DNA from: Artocarpus heterophyllus
Lineage: Eukaryota > Streptophyta > Magnoliopsida > Rosales > Moraceae
Direction: 5' to 3'
DNA: 64,000 nucleotides
Assembly (NCBI GenBank): GCA_025403435.1
Contig: CM046330.1
Location: 24,429,507 to 24,493,506 of the forward strand
Position 1 is the stretch's first letter, and every line of letters begins with the position of its first letter. Shown here piece by piece: positions 12,571 to 22,583 of the stretch. A program made the position numbers and the translations under genes. The notes beneath the pieces are model-generated. The model saw only the letters and a program-made list of their open reading frames with translations, ran no database searches and was not told the origin of the DNA.

Positions 12571-13266
12571 GCCAAAAAAATTAGTTATGGAGGATAGAAC
12601 ATATACCAATATTGTCAAGCAAAATTAAATAAAAGAGAAATAGAATTTTAAGGTAAATAGAATAGAATTTTTTCTTTTGGGGATAATGGTTGATGGCGAA
12701 TAAAATTTTAAGGTACAAAAAGTAATTATATAGAATATTGAAAGGAAACAGAAAAAAAAAAAAAAAAAAAAAAAAAAGGTTTAGGAAGACAGTTGTCCAC
12801 CTTGATTTGTATGTGGGTCTACCTCTGCCCACTCAGAGACCCCCGATTCAAGGTGAAAACTGACGATGGAAGTATAAGTAGGTAGAACTATAACGCTAAG
12901 CGAATTCTTAGTGCTGATCATAATTGTAGGTTATATTTTCGATCATAATGCAACCCAATATTATTGGTTAGCTGATAAAAGTAGTTGGAAATTGTAGTAA
13001 GCCAATTCTCCGTGCTCATGGTCAGTAATATTCTCCGTCAAACAATGTTGCATATTGCAGTTCTTCGATGCAAGTTTCTGAAGGAGATAAAAGCGGTAGT
13101 CCAACTAGGCGGGAGCTGTAGCAAATTATGCTACCGTCCACGTACGGACCCAAAAAAAAAAGGAGAAATGAAAAGAAGTTATACAATACAATGATCCTCA
13201 CCGGTAGGCTATTTCTGAACTTATGATATTTAACCTTCCGGTATAAATATAGCCAAGACGTCTAAG

Positions 13267-13860
13267 GGATGGGCAAATTTTTAATAAAAATGGCGACCAA
13301 CGCTACTGTAAATTTGAGATTAAACAAGACTTATTATATGACATTCTATGAGAAAAGAAAATTTATGTGTTTTAGAAATCCACAACCGTACATTAATGAA
13401 GTTTTCAAGAAAACTATCATCTAACATAAAAACTTTTTAAAAAAAATGTACTAAGAAAAAGTCGATACAGAGAGTTTTGTATTTTGAAATCCATACATAC
13501 ACATTAGATGGCGATTTCTATCTAATTTAGCACAACAGATGAGGATTTCCAAAAACCACCATCTAATGTCATTTTTTTAAAAAAAATGAGACTTTTTTCT
13601 ATTCATACTTTAAAAAAATTAAATTTAAATCAAGTATTCTCTTCCATTTCTCTCTCTAATTTTTCTCTCAAATTCGATCTCTCTCTTCCTTGCCTCCCCA
13701 GTCTCTCTACTTCCCTCCCCAATTCCACACTCCTCATTACCCTCAACCGTCGCCAACATTACTGCCAATATGACTCCCACGGCCATGCCTGTCGTTGCTG
13801 CCATGACCTCGTCGCCATGTTGGCCGTGGCGTGACGATGACCATTGAAATCGAGGGACTT
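13267..13860 (+). repeat. CACTA-like 5' end fragment, copy 2
   Basis: Counterpart of 6058-6600, with the same order: ACGCTACT near the left edge, AGAAATCCACA twice, CATCTAA and TTAGATGGCGATTT inverted motifs, then a CT-rich leader (13640-13740) ending in a GC-richer stretch (13745-13835). The open frame at 13586-13834 lies within this leader-like region and has no recognisable domain. It sits after copy C just as copy 1 sits after copy A, so it may have been carried along in the segmental duplication. Confidence 0.45.
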
Positions 13861-14224
13861 ACGAAATCCTAAAAGACTTTTTCCTTGTAATTAAGTGTTT
13901 TTGTTTGAACTTATATATGAGTTTTTCTTTGTATTTAAACATTTATTGCAAGTCATATATGTAGAGGAACTTTGTTTACGGTATAGGAATATTTGTTTTA
14001 TGTGCATGTTGATGATGATTATATATGATAAGGGTTTGTGATATATTTCTTTGAAATTTTTTAATTTGTGTTGTTTGATGATATGTAATAGCTTTTCTAA
14101 TTTGTGAAAAATATTTGAAGAAATTGTTGCTCCAGTAAGAAAATAATTTTCAATTAAAACGATTTAAAAAAAATAGAAAGATTTTGGTGACAAAACTACC
14201 GCCTAATATGTCCTTCATTTGCAG
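13861..14224. other. T/G-rich non-coding stretch, intron-like
   Basis: T-rich sequence follows the CT-rich leader. In CACTA elements such a stretch often corresponds to the first intron of the transposase gene. No coding sequence is visible. Confidence 0.35.
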
Positions 14225-15090
14225 ATCAATCAACGTTCATTTTCTAATTAAACAAAAAAAAAAGACAAAAAACAAAAAACAAGGTGACTTTTCACCCATA
14301 AAAAAGAAAAAAAAATAGAATTATGTATGTCATATTAATAACTTAATATGATGTTTGGTAAGCTTAATTTCAACTTAAACAGTATAAAGTTTTCACATGT
14401 TATAGTGTAAAACAAAATTATACTACTGCATAAAGGTCACATGCTACAATACATTTTATTCTAACGCTCAATTCTATCTCACTTTCCAAACAATCTAGCT
14501 TCTATTTGATACTTCAGTTGTAATTAACTAAAGTTTTAAGTTTAAGAACTGTAGTATGTAAAAACTTTACATTGTAGCAACTTTTTGTCTTTTACTATAA
14601 CTGTTGAGAGCTTTACATAATTCACAATTATAACTTATAGGTTGAAACTGAAATTGCAAGTACCCTATAAGATAAGGATGGAGGTAAAAGTAGTTGGCAT
14701 TCTTATTATAATAAAAGAATTCTTATAGGGTGTTTGATAAGGATGGTTAAAACTATTAGTTAAAACTGTTTTTACTGATAACATATAAAAATTTTATATT
14801 ATAGTAATTTTTTTATTATTACTATAACATATAAAATTTTTTTATTATTTATAAATAATAAAATAGTTTGAATCGTCACCTAGCCAAGCACTCTTTTAGT
14901 GCTCGTAATTATAGGTAATATTCTCCATCATAATGCATTTCAACCCAAGTCGTTGGCTTGATTAATCATTAAAGTTGGTAGAATCTTATCTATGGTCGTA
15001 CATAGCTGTTCTTATCATGATGCATTGCAATGACGGTACGTACGTAGCTACAGTTTGCAAATGCAGCCTCCTCTTAATGACTGCCCATTG
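14225..15090. repeat. Diverged duplicated unit, copy D (partial, interrupted)
   Basis: Fourth copy. GTTCATTTTCTAATTAAAC (14239) and GTGACTTTTCACCCATAA (14283) match 9063-9120 of copy B. GATAAGGATGGAGGTAAAAG (14670) matches 5207 of copy A. GGTAATATTCTCCATCATAA (14912) matches 5388 and 10021. It is interrupted at about 14345-14650 by MITE-like sequence (TGTTTGGTAAGC opening) and at 14726-14895 by a MITE with a TTA duplication. Confidence 0.55.
14726..14895. mobile_element. PIF/Harbinger-type MITE, TTA target duplication
   Basis: The 170-bp insert is flanked by TTA (14723-14725 and 14896-14898), with terminal inverted repeats TAGGGTGTTTGATAAGG and the inverse of CCTAGCCAAGCACTCTT. Removing it and one TTA restores GAATTCTTAGTGCTCGTAAT, which matches copies A (5256) and C (12902). 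The empty site is thus present in the same window. It encodes nothing. Confidence 0.7.
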
Positions 15091-15348
15091 AATCTTACAT
15101 GTTCTAGTTAAAAAATAATTATTATTATTATTATAGGGTAATATATCTTACGTTTTTAATTATTTAATTAATTTGTTTTTTATTTTAAAACCACGAGGGT
15201 ATTTGACTATCAAACAATAAAAAACTCTCATATTTACAATATAAAGCGTTTATATACTTCAATATTTTTAGCTAAAATTAGTTCCAACTATTAGTTCTAA
15301 CCATACTTTTCAAAAATATTATACAAAGATATTCTTTAAATTAAAAGA

Positions 15349-15830
15349 GAGATATTTATATTTCTATACATTTTGTTTTAGATTAATTCAAAAACGATAC
15401 TTTTGGTTTTCGATCTTATTAAATGTATACCTTCAGATTATATTTAATACACAAATCTATACCTTACCTCAATCAATGGTTGATATTGACCTTTAAAATG
15501 ACCAAATTATCTTTAAGTAAAATATTAAAAAACTAAAACTTTCAAAAAATAAGAAGAAAACAAAAATAAAAACACACAAAATACCTATTTTTGAAGATAT
15601 TCTATAGATTTTTAAAGGCAAAAACCTATGTGTAGAGGATTTTTAAGTTTTTAAAGTTATCTTTTTTAATTTGAGGGTATTTGGTAATTTTTTAGGTCAA
15701 AATTGAAGATTGATTGAGTAAAAGTATAAATTTGTGTATTAAATTTAATCTAAAGGTATAAATTTGATGAGTGTGAAGATATGTTATTTGAATAAACTTA
15801 AAATACATGGTATAAAAAGACAAATAACCC
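15349..15830. mobile_element. MULE-like foldback MITE, copy 1, 9-bp target duplication
   Basis: The ends are inverted over more than 100 bp: the left end reads through TTTTAGATTAATTC and AATGTATACCTTCAGATTAT, and the right end is the inverse of AATCTAAAGGTATAAATTTG ... GACAAATAACCC. The flanks ATTAAAAGA (15340-15348) and ATTAAAAAA (15831-15839) match at 8 of 9 positions. The family recurs at 17930-18367. Confidence 0.6.
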
Positions 15831-16069
15831 ATTAAAAAATTATTTCAATTTCATTCCATGTGTACTTAATTCATAGAAAAAGTGATGTTGACACAACAAA
15901 CCTCCGCATAAACAAATTATAAAATTATTTTATAGATTTTAAAAATATAAAAATACCTTTAAACAACATATCAATTTTAAAAAATGATCTTGAATTTTAT
16001 TTTTTTGAAAGTTAAAACATTTTTCAGACTTTTTTCTCATGTAATAATATTTTTCAAAAACAAACTTAG

Positions 16070-16462
16070 TGTAATTAAGAGTATCTATCTTTTCTTCTGC
16101 GTTTTTGGCTACTAGGTATTCGTTGCCCTTGTCGCATACAAAGGCCCTTACTACTTCCCTTCTAATTCCCAAGATTATACTAACTTTCCCTGCTAAATTC
16201 TTTTAGGACTTCGTTAAGCAACTTATGGGAAAAAAAAATATTAAGTTGCTTAACGAAGAAGAAAAGAGTAACTTAATATATATATTTTTTTACTATAGTT
16301 GCGTAACGAAGTCTTAAAAGAATTTATCGAAGGAAGTTAGTATTATCTTGAGAATTAAAAGGAACTAGCAAGGGACTTTGTATCTATATTAATTAGTGCG
16401 GCAAGGGCAAAGAATACCAGTAAATACAAAAGAAGAAGAAAAGATATATACTCTCTTAAACT
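16070..16462. repeat. Large inverted repeat (hairpin), arms about 160 bp
   Basis: The left arm (about 16070-16228) and right arm (about 16300-16462) are inverted copies. For example TTCTTTTAGGACTTCGTTA (16199) pairs with TAACGAAGTCTTAAAAGAA (16304), and TTGCCCTTGTCGCA (16122) pairs with GCGGCAAGGGCAA (16398). A shorter nested repeat (TAAGTTGCTTAACGAAG, 16242) lies in the loop. The open frame at 15939-16172 on the minus strand is a by-product. This may be a foldback MITE or a young hairpin RNA locus. Confidence 0.6.
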
Positions 16463-16488
16463 ACACACTAGGGCTTGTTTGACGTACC

Positions 16489-16602
16489 ATATTATAATGT
16501 ATTGTATTGTATTATATTATATATTTTGTATATAATACAATATAATACAATGCAATGCAATACATTACAACGTAATATAATACGGTGTGTCAAACATACG
16601 CT
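16489..16602. mobile_element. AT-rich palindromic MITE
   Basis: The left end GGGCTTGTTTGACGTACC is inverted at the right as GGTGTGTCAAACATACGC. The interior is a near-palindrome of ATGTATTGTATTGTAT and its inverse. The sequence shares its end with the MITE-like insert at 12035-12420. The target duplication is not clear. Confidence 0.55.
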
Positions 16603-16609
16603 AAAGTGT

Positions 16610-17929
16610 TATGTGTGAATAATTAAACTCTGTAAATCCGTTCCTCATGCACTAAGAAATGTTCCTATGTAAGTCAGTTATAACAACTTACATGGGAGAG
16701 AAAACAAAACAGTTCGTCAGCACGCGCGTTAAAAGTTAATGAACAACTCAGTAATCAAAAAAAAAAAAAAAAGTTTTAGCGCTCGCATCATAAAATTCGA
16801 CTTAAAACCTCTCACGATCTCTACGTGAGAGTAAACTCAGTATTATTAGGGGACCACTTCCGCAATTAAAAAACCCCCTCATTGACATTATAATTTACTG
16901 CTATTTATGTCGTATTGAAATGTGAGACTATTCCGTTTTCGCGATTAAAGAAAGATAGACTAGTCGTAACACTAGTCTGGAAATGGATATAAATTTTGAA
17001 GTTTTATTTTATTATTATTATTTTTTTTTTGTAGCATTGATGATTTACATGACTGATTTTTTTCCCCTATTACAAGCAAGAGTTTTTTTTTTTTTTTGTC
17101 TGTTCATGTAACAAAAAAACTTAAGTATGGACACATTTGAGAACAACTCTTTTAATGGGATATTCAGGAAAAAAATTTTCCAGATCACTATTGATTTAAT
17201 AAAGACTACATAAAATTAGATTTAGTGGAGACACATTTAAAACTTTTGTTAATTAGGGGGCCGTATATTAAAGAAAATGAAGAATACAATTAAAAAAATA
17301 ATTAAAAAACCATATAAAGGGCTTAAAAAATTTCTCAAAAATCAAACCCCCAAGCTCCCTTTACCACTAAGTGTAAAAAGCCCTTTCAAATCTTTTAGAA
17401 AAACTCAAAACGTAAGTTAAATTTTCTAAGCGTTGAGAGACAAAAATGTTAATTTAGAATAAGCTCAGAGAATAGTCATTACTATTTTCCATAAAGGGTG
17501 AACTCCACAAATGAAATTGTAACGAGGACAAGAACCGTTTTGGGCACTAAGTAGAGCAACTAGTCAATGGCCTCAAATCGATGGAAGGTATGTGGTTCAA
17601 AACGTTAAATAAAGAAAAGTAAATAAAAGAAAGAGATGTATAGATTTCTAATGGTTTACTTTTAATGTAAAAATTATGTTCTTTATAGAATCTTTGAGGG
17701 TTTCACTATGATGATGTAAAAGTATAATTACAAAAAAGATTAAGAATGAAAGAGAGAGTAGGGAATTTGTGGAGTAATATGCATGAAATATGAAATAGGA
17801 GACCATGTGTAGAGGTTCACAATTCGTTATTGCAATCCCATATTCATAGAGGAAGGTTTGCTCCATTCTTTCTTTATTTTTAAGTAGATTACTTCTGACT
17901 GGAGAAAGAGAATTTCTATATTCAACTTC
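16610..17929. other. Intergenic DNA, no gene seen
   Basis: No domain, RNA gene or clear repeat recognised. It contains poly(A) and poly(T) tracts (16758-16772, 17082-17096) and scattered short frames. The minus-strand frame at 17648-17866 is hydrophobic low-complexity sequence without a family. Confidence 0.5.
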
Positions 17930-18367
17930 GGTTAACCTTTATTAGGGATATAATTCAAAACCTATATTTTTGGTTTTTAATCTAATTGAATGTATACCTT
18001 TAGATTATATTTAATATATAAATTTATACCTTACTTTAAAATGACCAAATTATTCTTAAGTAAAATAGAAAAAAATTAAAACTTTTAAAAAAATAAGAAA
18101 CATACAAAACACCTATTTTTGAAGTATTTTGTGCATTTTTGAAGTCAAAAACCTTACTATAAAGTTTTTTCAAATGTGTAAAGGCTCTTGTTTTTCAATT
18201 TGAGGATATTTTAGGCAATTTCTTAAATTATTTTGAATGTTGATTGAAAAAGGTATAAGTTTGTGTATTAAATCTAATATGAATGTATAAATTCAATGAG
18301 ATCTAAAACCGAAGGTATAGTATTTGAAAAAACCTAAAATACATAGTATAAAAAGGTAAATAACCCC
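17930..18367. mobile_element. MULE-like foldback MITE, copy 2
   Basis: Same family and orientation as 15349-15830. Shared stretches include TATACCTTTAGATTATATTT, AAAATGACCAAATTATT, ACACCTATTTTTGAAG and GTATAAGTTTGTGTATTAAA, and the right end (AGTATAAAAAGGTAAATAACC) matches. Its ends are inverted copies of each other. No good target duplication survives, and the left boundary is eroded. Confidence 0.55.
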
Positions 18368-20284
18368 TTTTATTATTGCTTGTTTCCTTATTTGATTATT
18401 TCTCTTCAAACCTGATTTAAGGACAACCCGTATTTCTTGATTTGGCGGATTTATTCTTCGGTCCTCTAGAAAATTCGCCTCCTCAGTCATCTGAGATAGG
18501 CCTTGCAATGCTCGAGTTGATGATCTAGGCAATTTAGTCTATATGGGTTCTCCAGCCGACTTCGATTGACCAGTTAAGTCATGGTCTCCAGTTGACCTTG
18601 ACGACCAAGTCATTTTTTGGTTGATTATGGCTTAATAGATCAACGGGCCTATACTCAAATCGTTTGATCATGAAGGATCTATATGTCTTGTCGACTCGTT
18701 CCAATGACTCGGCGGATCCGAGTTGAAACGTGTTAGATGAGATCAAATGAGGTCCCAAATCTTGCTTCCACACTTTTCCTTCTAAAAATACGTGTGCAAA
18801 AAATAGTGGGTTTAGTTCTTCAAATAACCGAGATAAATTTTAGAGGGCGGTGTGATTACTGTATGGGAAAAGTGGAGGATGAGAGGTCAAATGTTATAGA
18901 TAAAAAGGAAGACAAACGGTGTCGTTGGAGCTGTGTGTGAAAACATAGAAGAACAACCATTGGATATGGCTGCTTCATTTGTCACAAATAAATCCTAGTA
19001 ATTAGCAAAAGCTGGCTGGACAGCCAAATATCTAGGAATTGTGTTAGCTCAAATCTAATGCCCGTATATCCCAATGTCAAATCTAAACCGTAGGACTTAG
19101 ATTAAATAAAGTAGCGGGAAAAAGGAGGGGAAAGAAAAACCCCTGAGAAATGAGAATATAATTCAAATTGCAGCGCATATATATATATATATATATCTCA
19201 AGTTTTTGTGGTCCCCTACAACTCACCATTTTGAAGTTCTGTTCACTCTGAGCACAACAGGTTTTGATGGCCAGTGCACGTAAGTGGCACAAAACCAATC
19301 GCGTAATTGCAGAATAAATAAATGAATGTTATTTCTAAAACCCAAGTAGGACTTAGAATTTAGTGTAAGAATTTAGTTTTCAAAAACAGTCTTTTTGTTT
19401 TTAATTTTAAGTAGAATTTGGTTTTTAAGTTGGCTTTGTTTGACAGCCTAGTTGAAACTTAAAACTCATTAATTTTAACTGCTATAATATAAAGTACTTA
19501 CGTATTATAGTGTAAAGCTTTTATAAATGCTACAGTATTTTTGCTTTAACTCATAGTTTTAACTATATTCTTTAATACTGTAGTTCTAAATATATCTCTA
19601 AACACTCATAGTTCTAACTATATAGTTTTTGTTTGGCAATGCCGTTCCAACTATATAATTTTAATTGTTATAATGTAAAACTTTTATAACTTTTACATGC
19701 TACAATATAAAATAAATATAATCTATAACATAAATCTTTCATATATTATAATTAAAATTAATTTAATTTTTTGTTCTAATTGCGTTGTGAACTTTACTAA
19801 TGCCTTTGAACCGTCACTGTCTGGCATGCATGAATAAGATGCAGTAAAAAAGCAGTTACACGACGCCTCTAGTAGACTAATACCACCAAGTCATAGCTTG
19901 ATGCCAGCTGTATTAAAATGGGGAGAAAAACTACCATTCTAATAAGATGTGGGATAAGACGATCATTTGTTTCTCATCTCAATATAAAAATCGTGACTTT
20001 AAAGACCTTATGGTGTGTTTGGAGTGTCGAATAATGTCATATGAACGCAGTCCCTTATTTTTGTCAAGGGTGTGTTTGGTTGGAGGGGTTGTGGGAAAGA
20101 AGGAAAAGGGTTTAAAAAGTTGTATAGAAATCTTTTGTTGAGTTGAGTAAATTGGGCCTAGGGAAAGGAAACAATTTGAGGCTGCCTTTCCATAGGACCC
20201 ACCATTCCTTTTTTGTTTTTCGTTTAGGAGGGAACCCGTCATTTTTTTTTTGGGTAACCGTGGGCGCATCATAATTTGATACTA
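18368..20284. other. Intergenic DNA with unidentified GC-richer stretch
   Basis: 18370-18780 is less AT-rich, with open minus-strand frames (18293-18532, 18579-18773) but no recognisable domain; it could be LTR or other retroelement debris. 19177-19196 is an (AT)n microsatellite. 19430-19760 has repeated TTTAACTATA-type motifs typical of MITE remnants. 20062-20085 carries a GTGTTTGGTTGGAGG motif that looks like an unpaired MITE end. Confidence 0.45.
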
Positions 20285-20287
20285 TAA

Positions 20288-20404
20288 GGGCTTGTTTGGT
20301 TGGAATATTTTCGATACTCAAATCATTGTTCGAATTATTTTGCTACAGTATTTTCTCTCACAAAAATTTAAATCTTCATTCAAATACTCCAACCAAACGG
20401 GCCC
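20288..20404. mobile_element. Tourist-like (PIF/Harbinger) MITE, TAA target duplication
   Basis: The 117-bp element has ends GGGCTTGTTTGGTTGGAATA and the inverse of ACTCCAACCAAACGGGCCC, flanked by TAA (20285-20287 and 20405-20407). Size, ends and TWA duplication match Tourist-like MITEs. It has no coding capacity. Confidence 0.75.
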
Positions 20405-20550
20405 TAAATGTCTAATTGCAAATTTTGCCTTTCCATTCTTCTTCTTCTTCTTCAAAAAGAAAAACAAAATTAGCATAAAAAATAACATTTTAACTGTTTC
20501 AAGTTTCTTATGTCTTACTCTTTAGTCACGTTCTTTATACGTACAACTTA

Positions 20551-22569
20551 TGTTAGACATGTATGTCCTAAGGAGTAAAAATGTAATACGTTTTTGGAGA
20601 CATTTTTATCAATAAAGAATTTATTCATTTATATATACCAAATCTTGTCTTCTTTACGTTCATATTTGTTGAATGTATGATAAGCAAACATTAGTCTGAG
20701 ACTGTCAGTCTATACCTTAAGAATTGGGCATATGATGGGGTGATTATGCAGAAGACACGATTCTTAAGGTGACGGTCTAAAACGTATGATCTACAATCAA
20801 GGGAATAAAGTTGGGCGCTTTATTCATGTAAAGATTGTTATGTTGTCTATATCCGTTTTGGGAAATGGTTTGTCTTGATCATCGGAGTTGGACTTTGTGA
20901 ATAGAAACGTTGGCACGTTGTCATAGGTGACGATGTGTTGGATCGAGACATAAAGTGAATTGATTTGGATTAATAATTCTGTCTTGGCAAATTGATTCAC
21001 TTTAGACAATCATTTGTATTGTATCTTAATCCTGAGATGAATAGTGGGCCCGTTGTCTTGACTTGTGTCTTTTGATGTACCAATGGGTGACTCCCACATC
21101 TCAATAGTGGTATGCATGCCGGTACGTTGGAGGCATGACTCTTGATGGCGTAGACTTGTTATTCATAGATATGGAATCTATAGCTCCTCTTTAAGAGTAA
21201 TGATATCCTCTTATATGCGTTGTCCTGTAATTGAAAAACTGGAGCGCTCAACCATTTGGATACATAGGTGTAACCGAATGGTATACTATCTTTGGATAGT
21301 AAGTTTTCTAATGGTGAGACAATAGAACGTAAGATAAAAATAATCAAGAAGGTAAGACAAAACTTGTCCTTAAGCTGATTATGGATTATCATATGGGGAT
21401 ACAATACACTATGATATGTCATGGAGACTTAGCTGTACGAGCTTCGTAATTCTATAAAGCTCGAGAGTGCAGCTCTAGGCTTTTAGTGGAGTAGCGCTGG
21501 AATTGATAATTATGAAATGTATATCTGGGACATTGGGTTTCATAATTATCATGAGCTTGAACTTTGTAGGTCCATTTTGGTCCCCTTTGCTAGCTCATAG
21601 AATCCTGTAATGACACGGCGTGCTTTTTCAATAATTGGTGACTTATGTCGGATTTATCAGATTGGTTTAAAATTTGTAAAAATCAAATAATTCTTGTCTG
21701 TTTATTGGTTGAATTAATTTTGTAATAAAATTAATTTAAGATAAACTTGTTGAATTATTGGATCCGATAATTCTTGTCTGTTTATCGGTTGATTTAATTT
21801 TGGATAAATTAGACCAAGATAAACTTGTAGAATTATTGTGAATTGATTTATTTTCTTAGAGATTATCTTGATAAAGTTTGTTTTTGATCAGATATCTTCT
21901 CTATTGGGATATTTGAATCAAAATTGAGACTTTATCCTTTAGAATCTTGGGTTGAAAATAAAAGATTCGTGCAGATTTTTTCTCGGGAGTTCGACCTATC
22001 GAATGACGTGGTCGGCCTGCCGAACTGGCCTGTTCGGCTTACTGATTAGCGGGAGATAAGATTACATGTTTTTACGCGGATCTTATCAGATATTGATCTG
22101 ATCTTGATTCTGTTTCGAGTTTTTGAGACCTAATCTGATAAGGACTGACCCCAAGACCAAGGGCTATATAAAGGGAGTGAGTTTAATGATTTACTCAGAT
22201 CAATAGAGATCAATTAAGAGATTAAGAGTGATACTCTTCTAGTGAACATCTGAAACTCCCTGAGAGCTTTTGTTCACAAATCACAAACACTAGCTTTGGG
22301 TTCTCTCTATTGGTTGGAAGGAGAGTCACCGGTGGAAGAGCTGTACGTGTGAGCCGACACTCACTCCGGTTGTGGATAGACAATAGCAAAGAAGACCAGT
22401 TGGTTGAGGCTCTTCTGGAACGTTACTTCTCTACACAGGCTGTAGAGGTTCTTCACATAAAGGTTAGTAAGACCTGTCTAATTTATACATATAGCACGTC
22501 AAACTTGTGTTTTAGAAATTACTCTGATGAAAAATTTTTAAAATTTCACTGCGCACCGTGTTTCCAACC
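20551..22569 (+). repeat. 5' LTR of copia element 1
   Basis: It starts TGTTAGACATG and ends GTTTCCAACC, where the last base has changed from the CA expected and seen in the partner (CCAACA). It contains a GC-rich palindromic module near 22003-22045 (GGTCGGCCTGCCGAAC) and a TATA box at 22165-22173. It includes the region encoding the short frame at 22310-22615 and is followed directly by the primer site. Confidence 0.9.
22165..22173 (+). promoter_or_regulatory. TATA box, 5' LTR of copia element 1
   Basis: TATATAAAG in GGGCTATATAAAGGGAG, about 400 bp before the LTR end; transcription should start about 30 bp downstream. The same box is kept in the 3' LTR at 29678-29686. Confidence 0.7.
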
Positions 22570-22571
22570 AT

Positions 22572-22583
22572 TGGTATCAAAGC
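22572..22583 (+). other. Primer binding site (initiator Met-tRNA), copia element 1
   Basis: TGGTATCAAAGC, three bases after the LTR end (22569); one mismatch to the usual plant copia primer site. It marks the priming position for minus-strand DNA synthesis. Confidence 0.85.

Larger units (their letters stand above)
11330..13170. repeat. Diverged duplicated unit, copy C (interrupted)
   Basis: Third copy. Matching blocks are 11390-11600 (including CCAATAATGTTT and the GAATATTATTCC-type block), 11965-12020 (CACCCATTAGAAAGAACCA, which matches 5038-5060 and 9112-9130), and 12850-13170 (GCTAAGCGAATTCTTAGTGC through the GGAGAAATGAAA end). It is interrupted by a MITE-like segment (12035-12420), a CACTA-like end (12486) and a long poly(A) tract (12752-12777). 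Confidence 0.6.

Noticed and set aside
13586..13834. 82-residue Ser/Leu-rich plus-strand frame
   Set aside because: CT-rich leader-like sequence; the equivalent stretch at 6425-6600 does not keep the frame.
18293..18773. Two adjacent minus-strand frames in a GC-richer stretch
   Set aside because: They look superficially protein-like but have no recognisable domain, no shared frame and no supporting context; probably retroelement debris.
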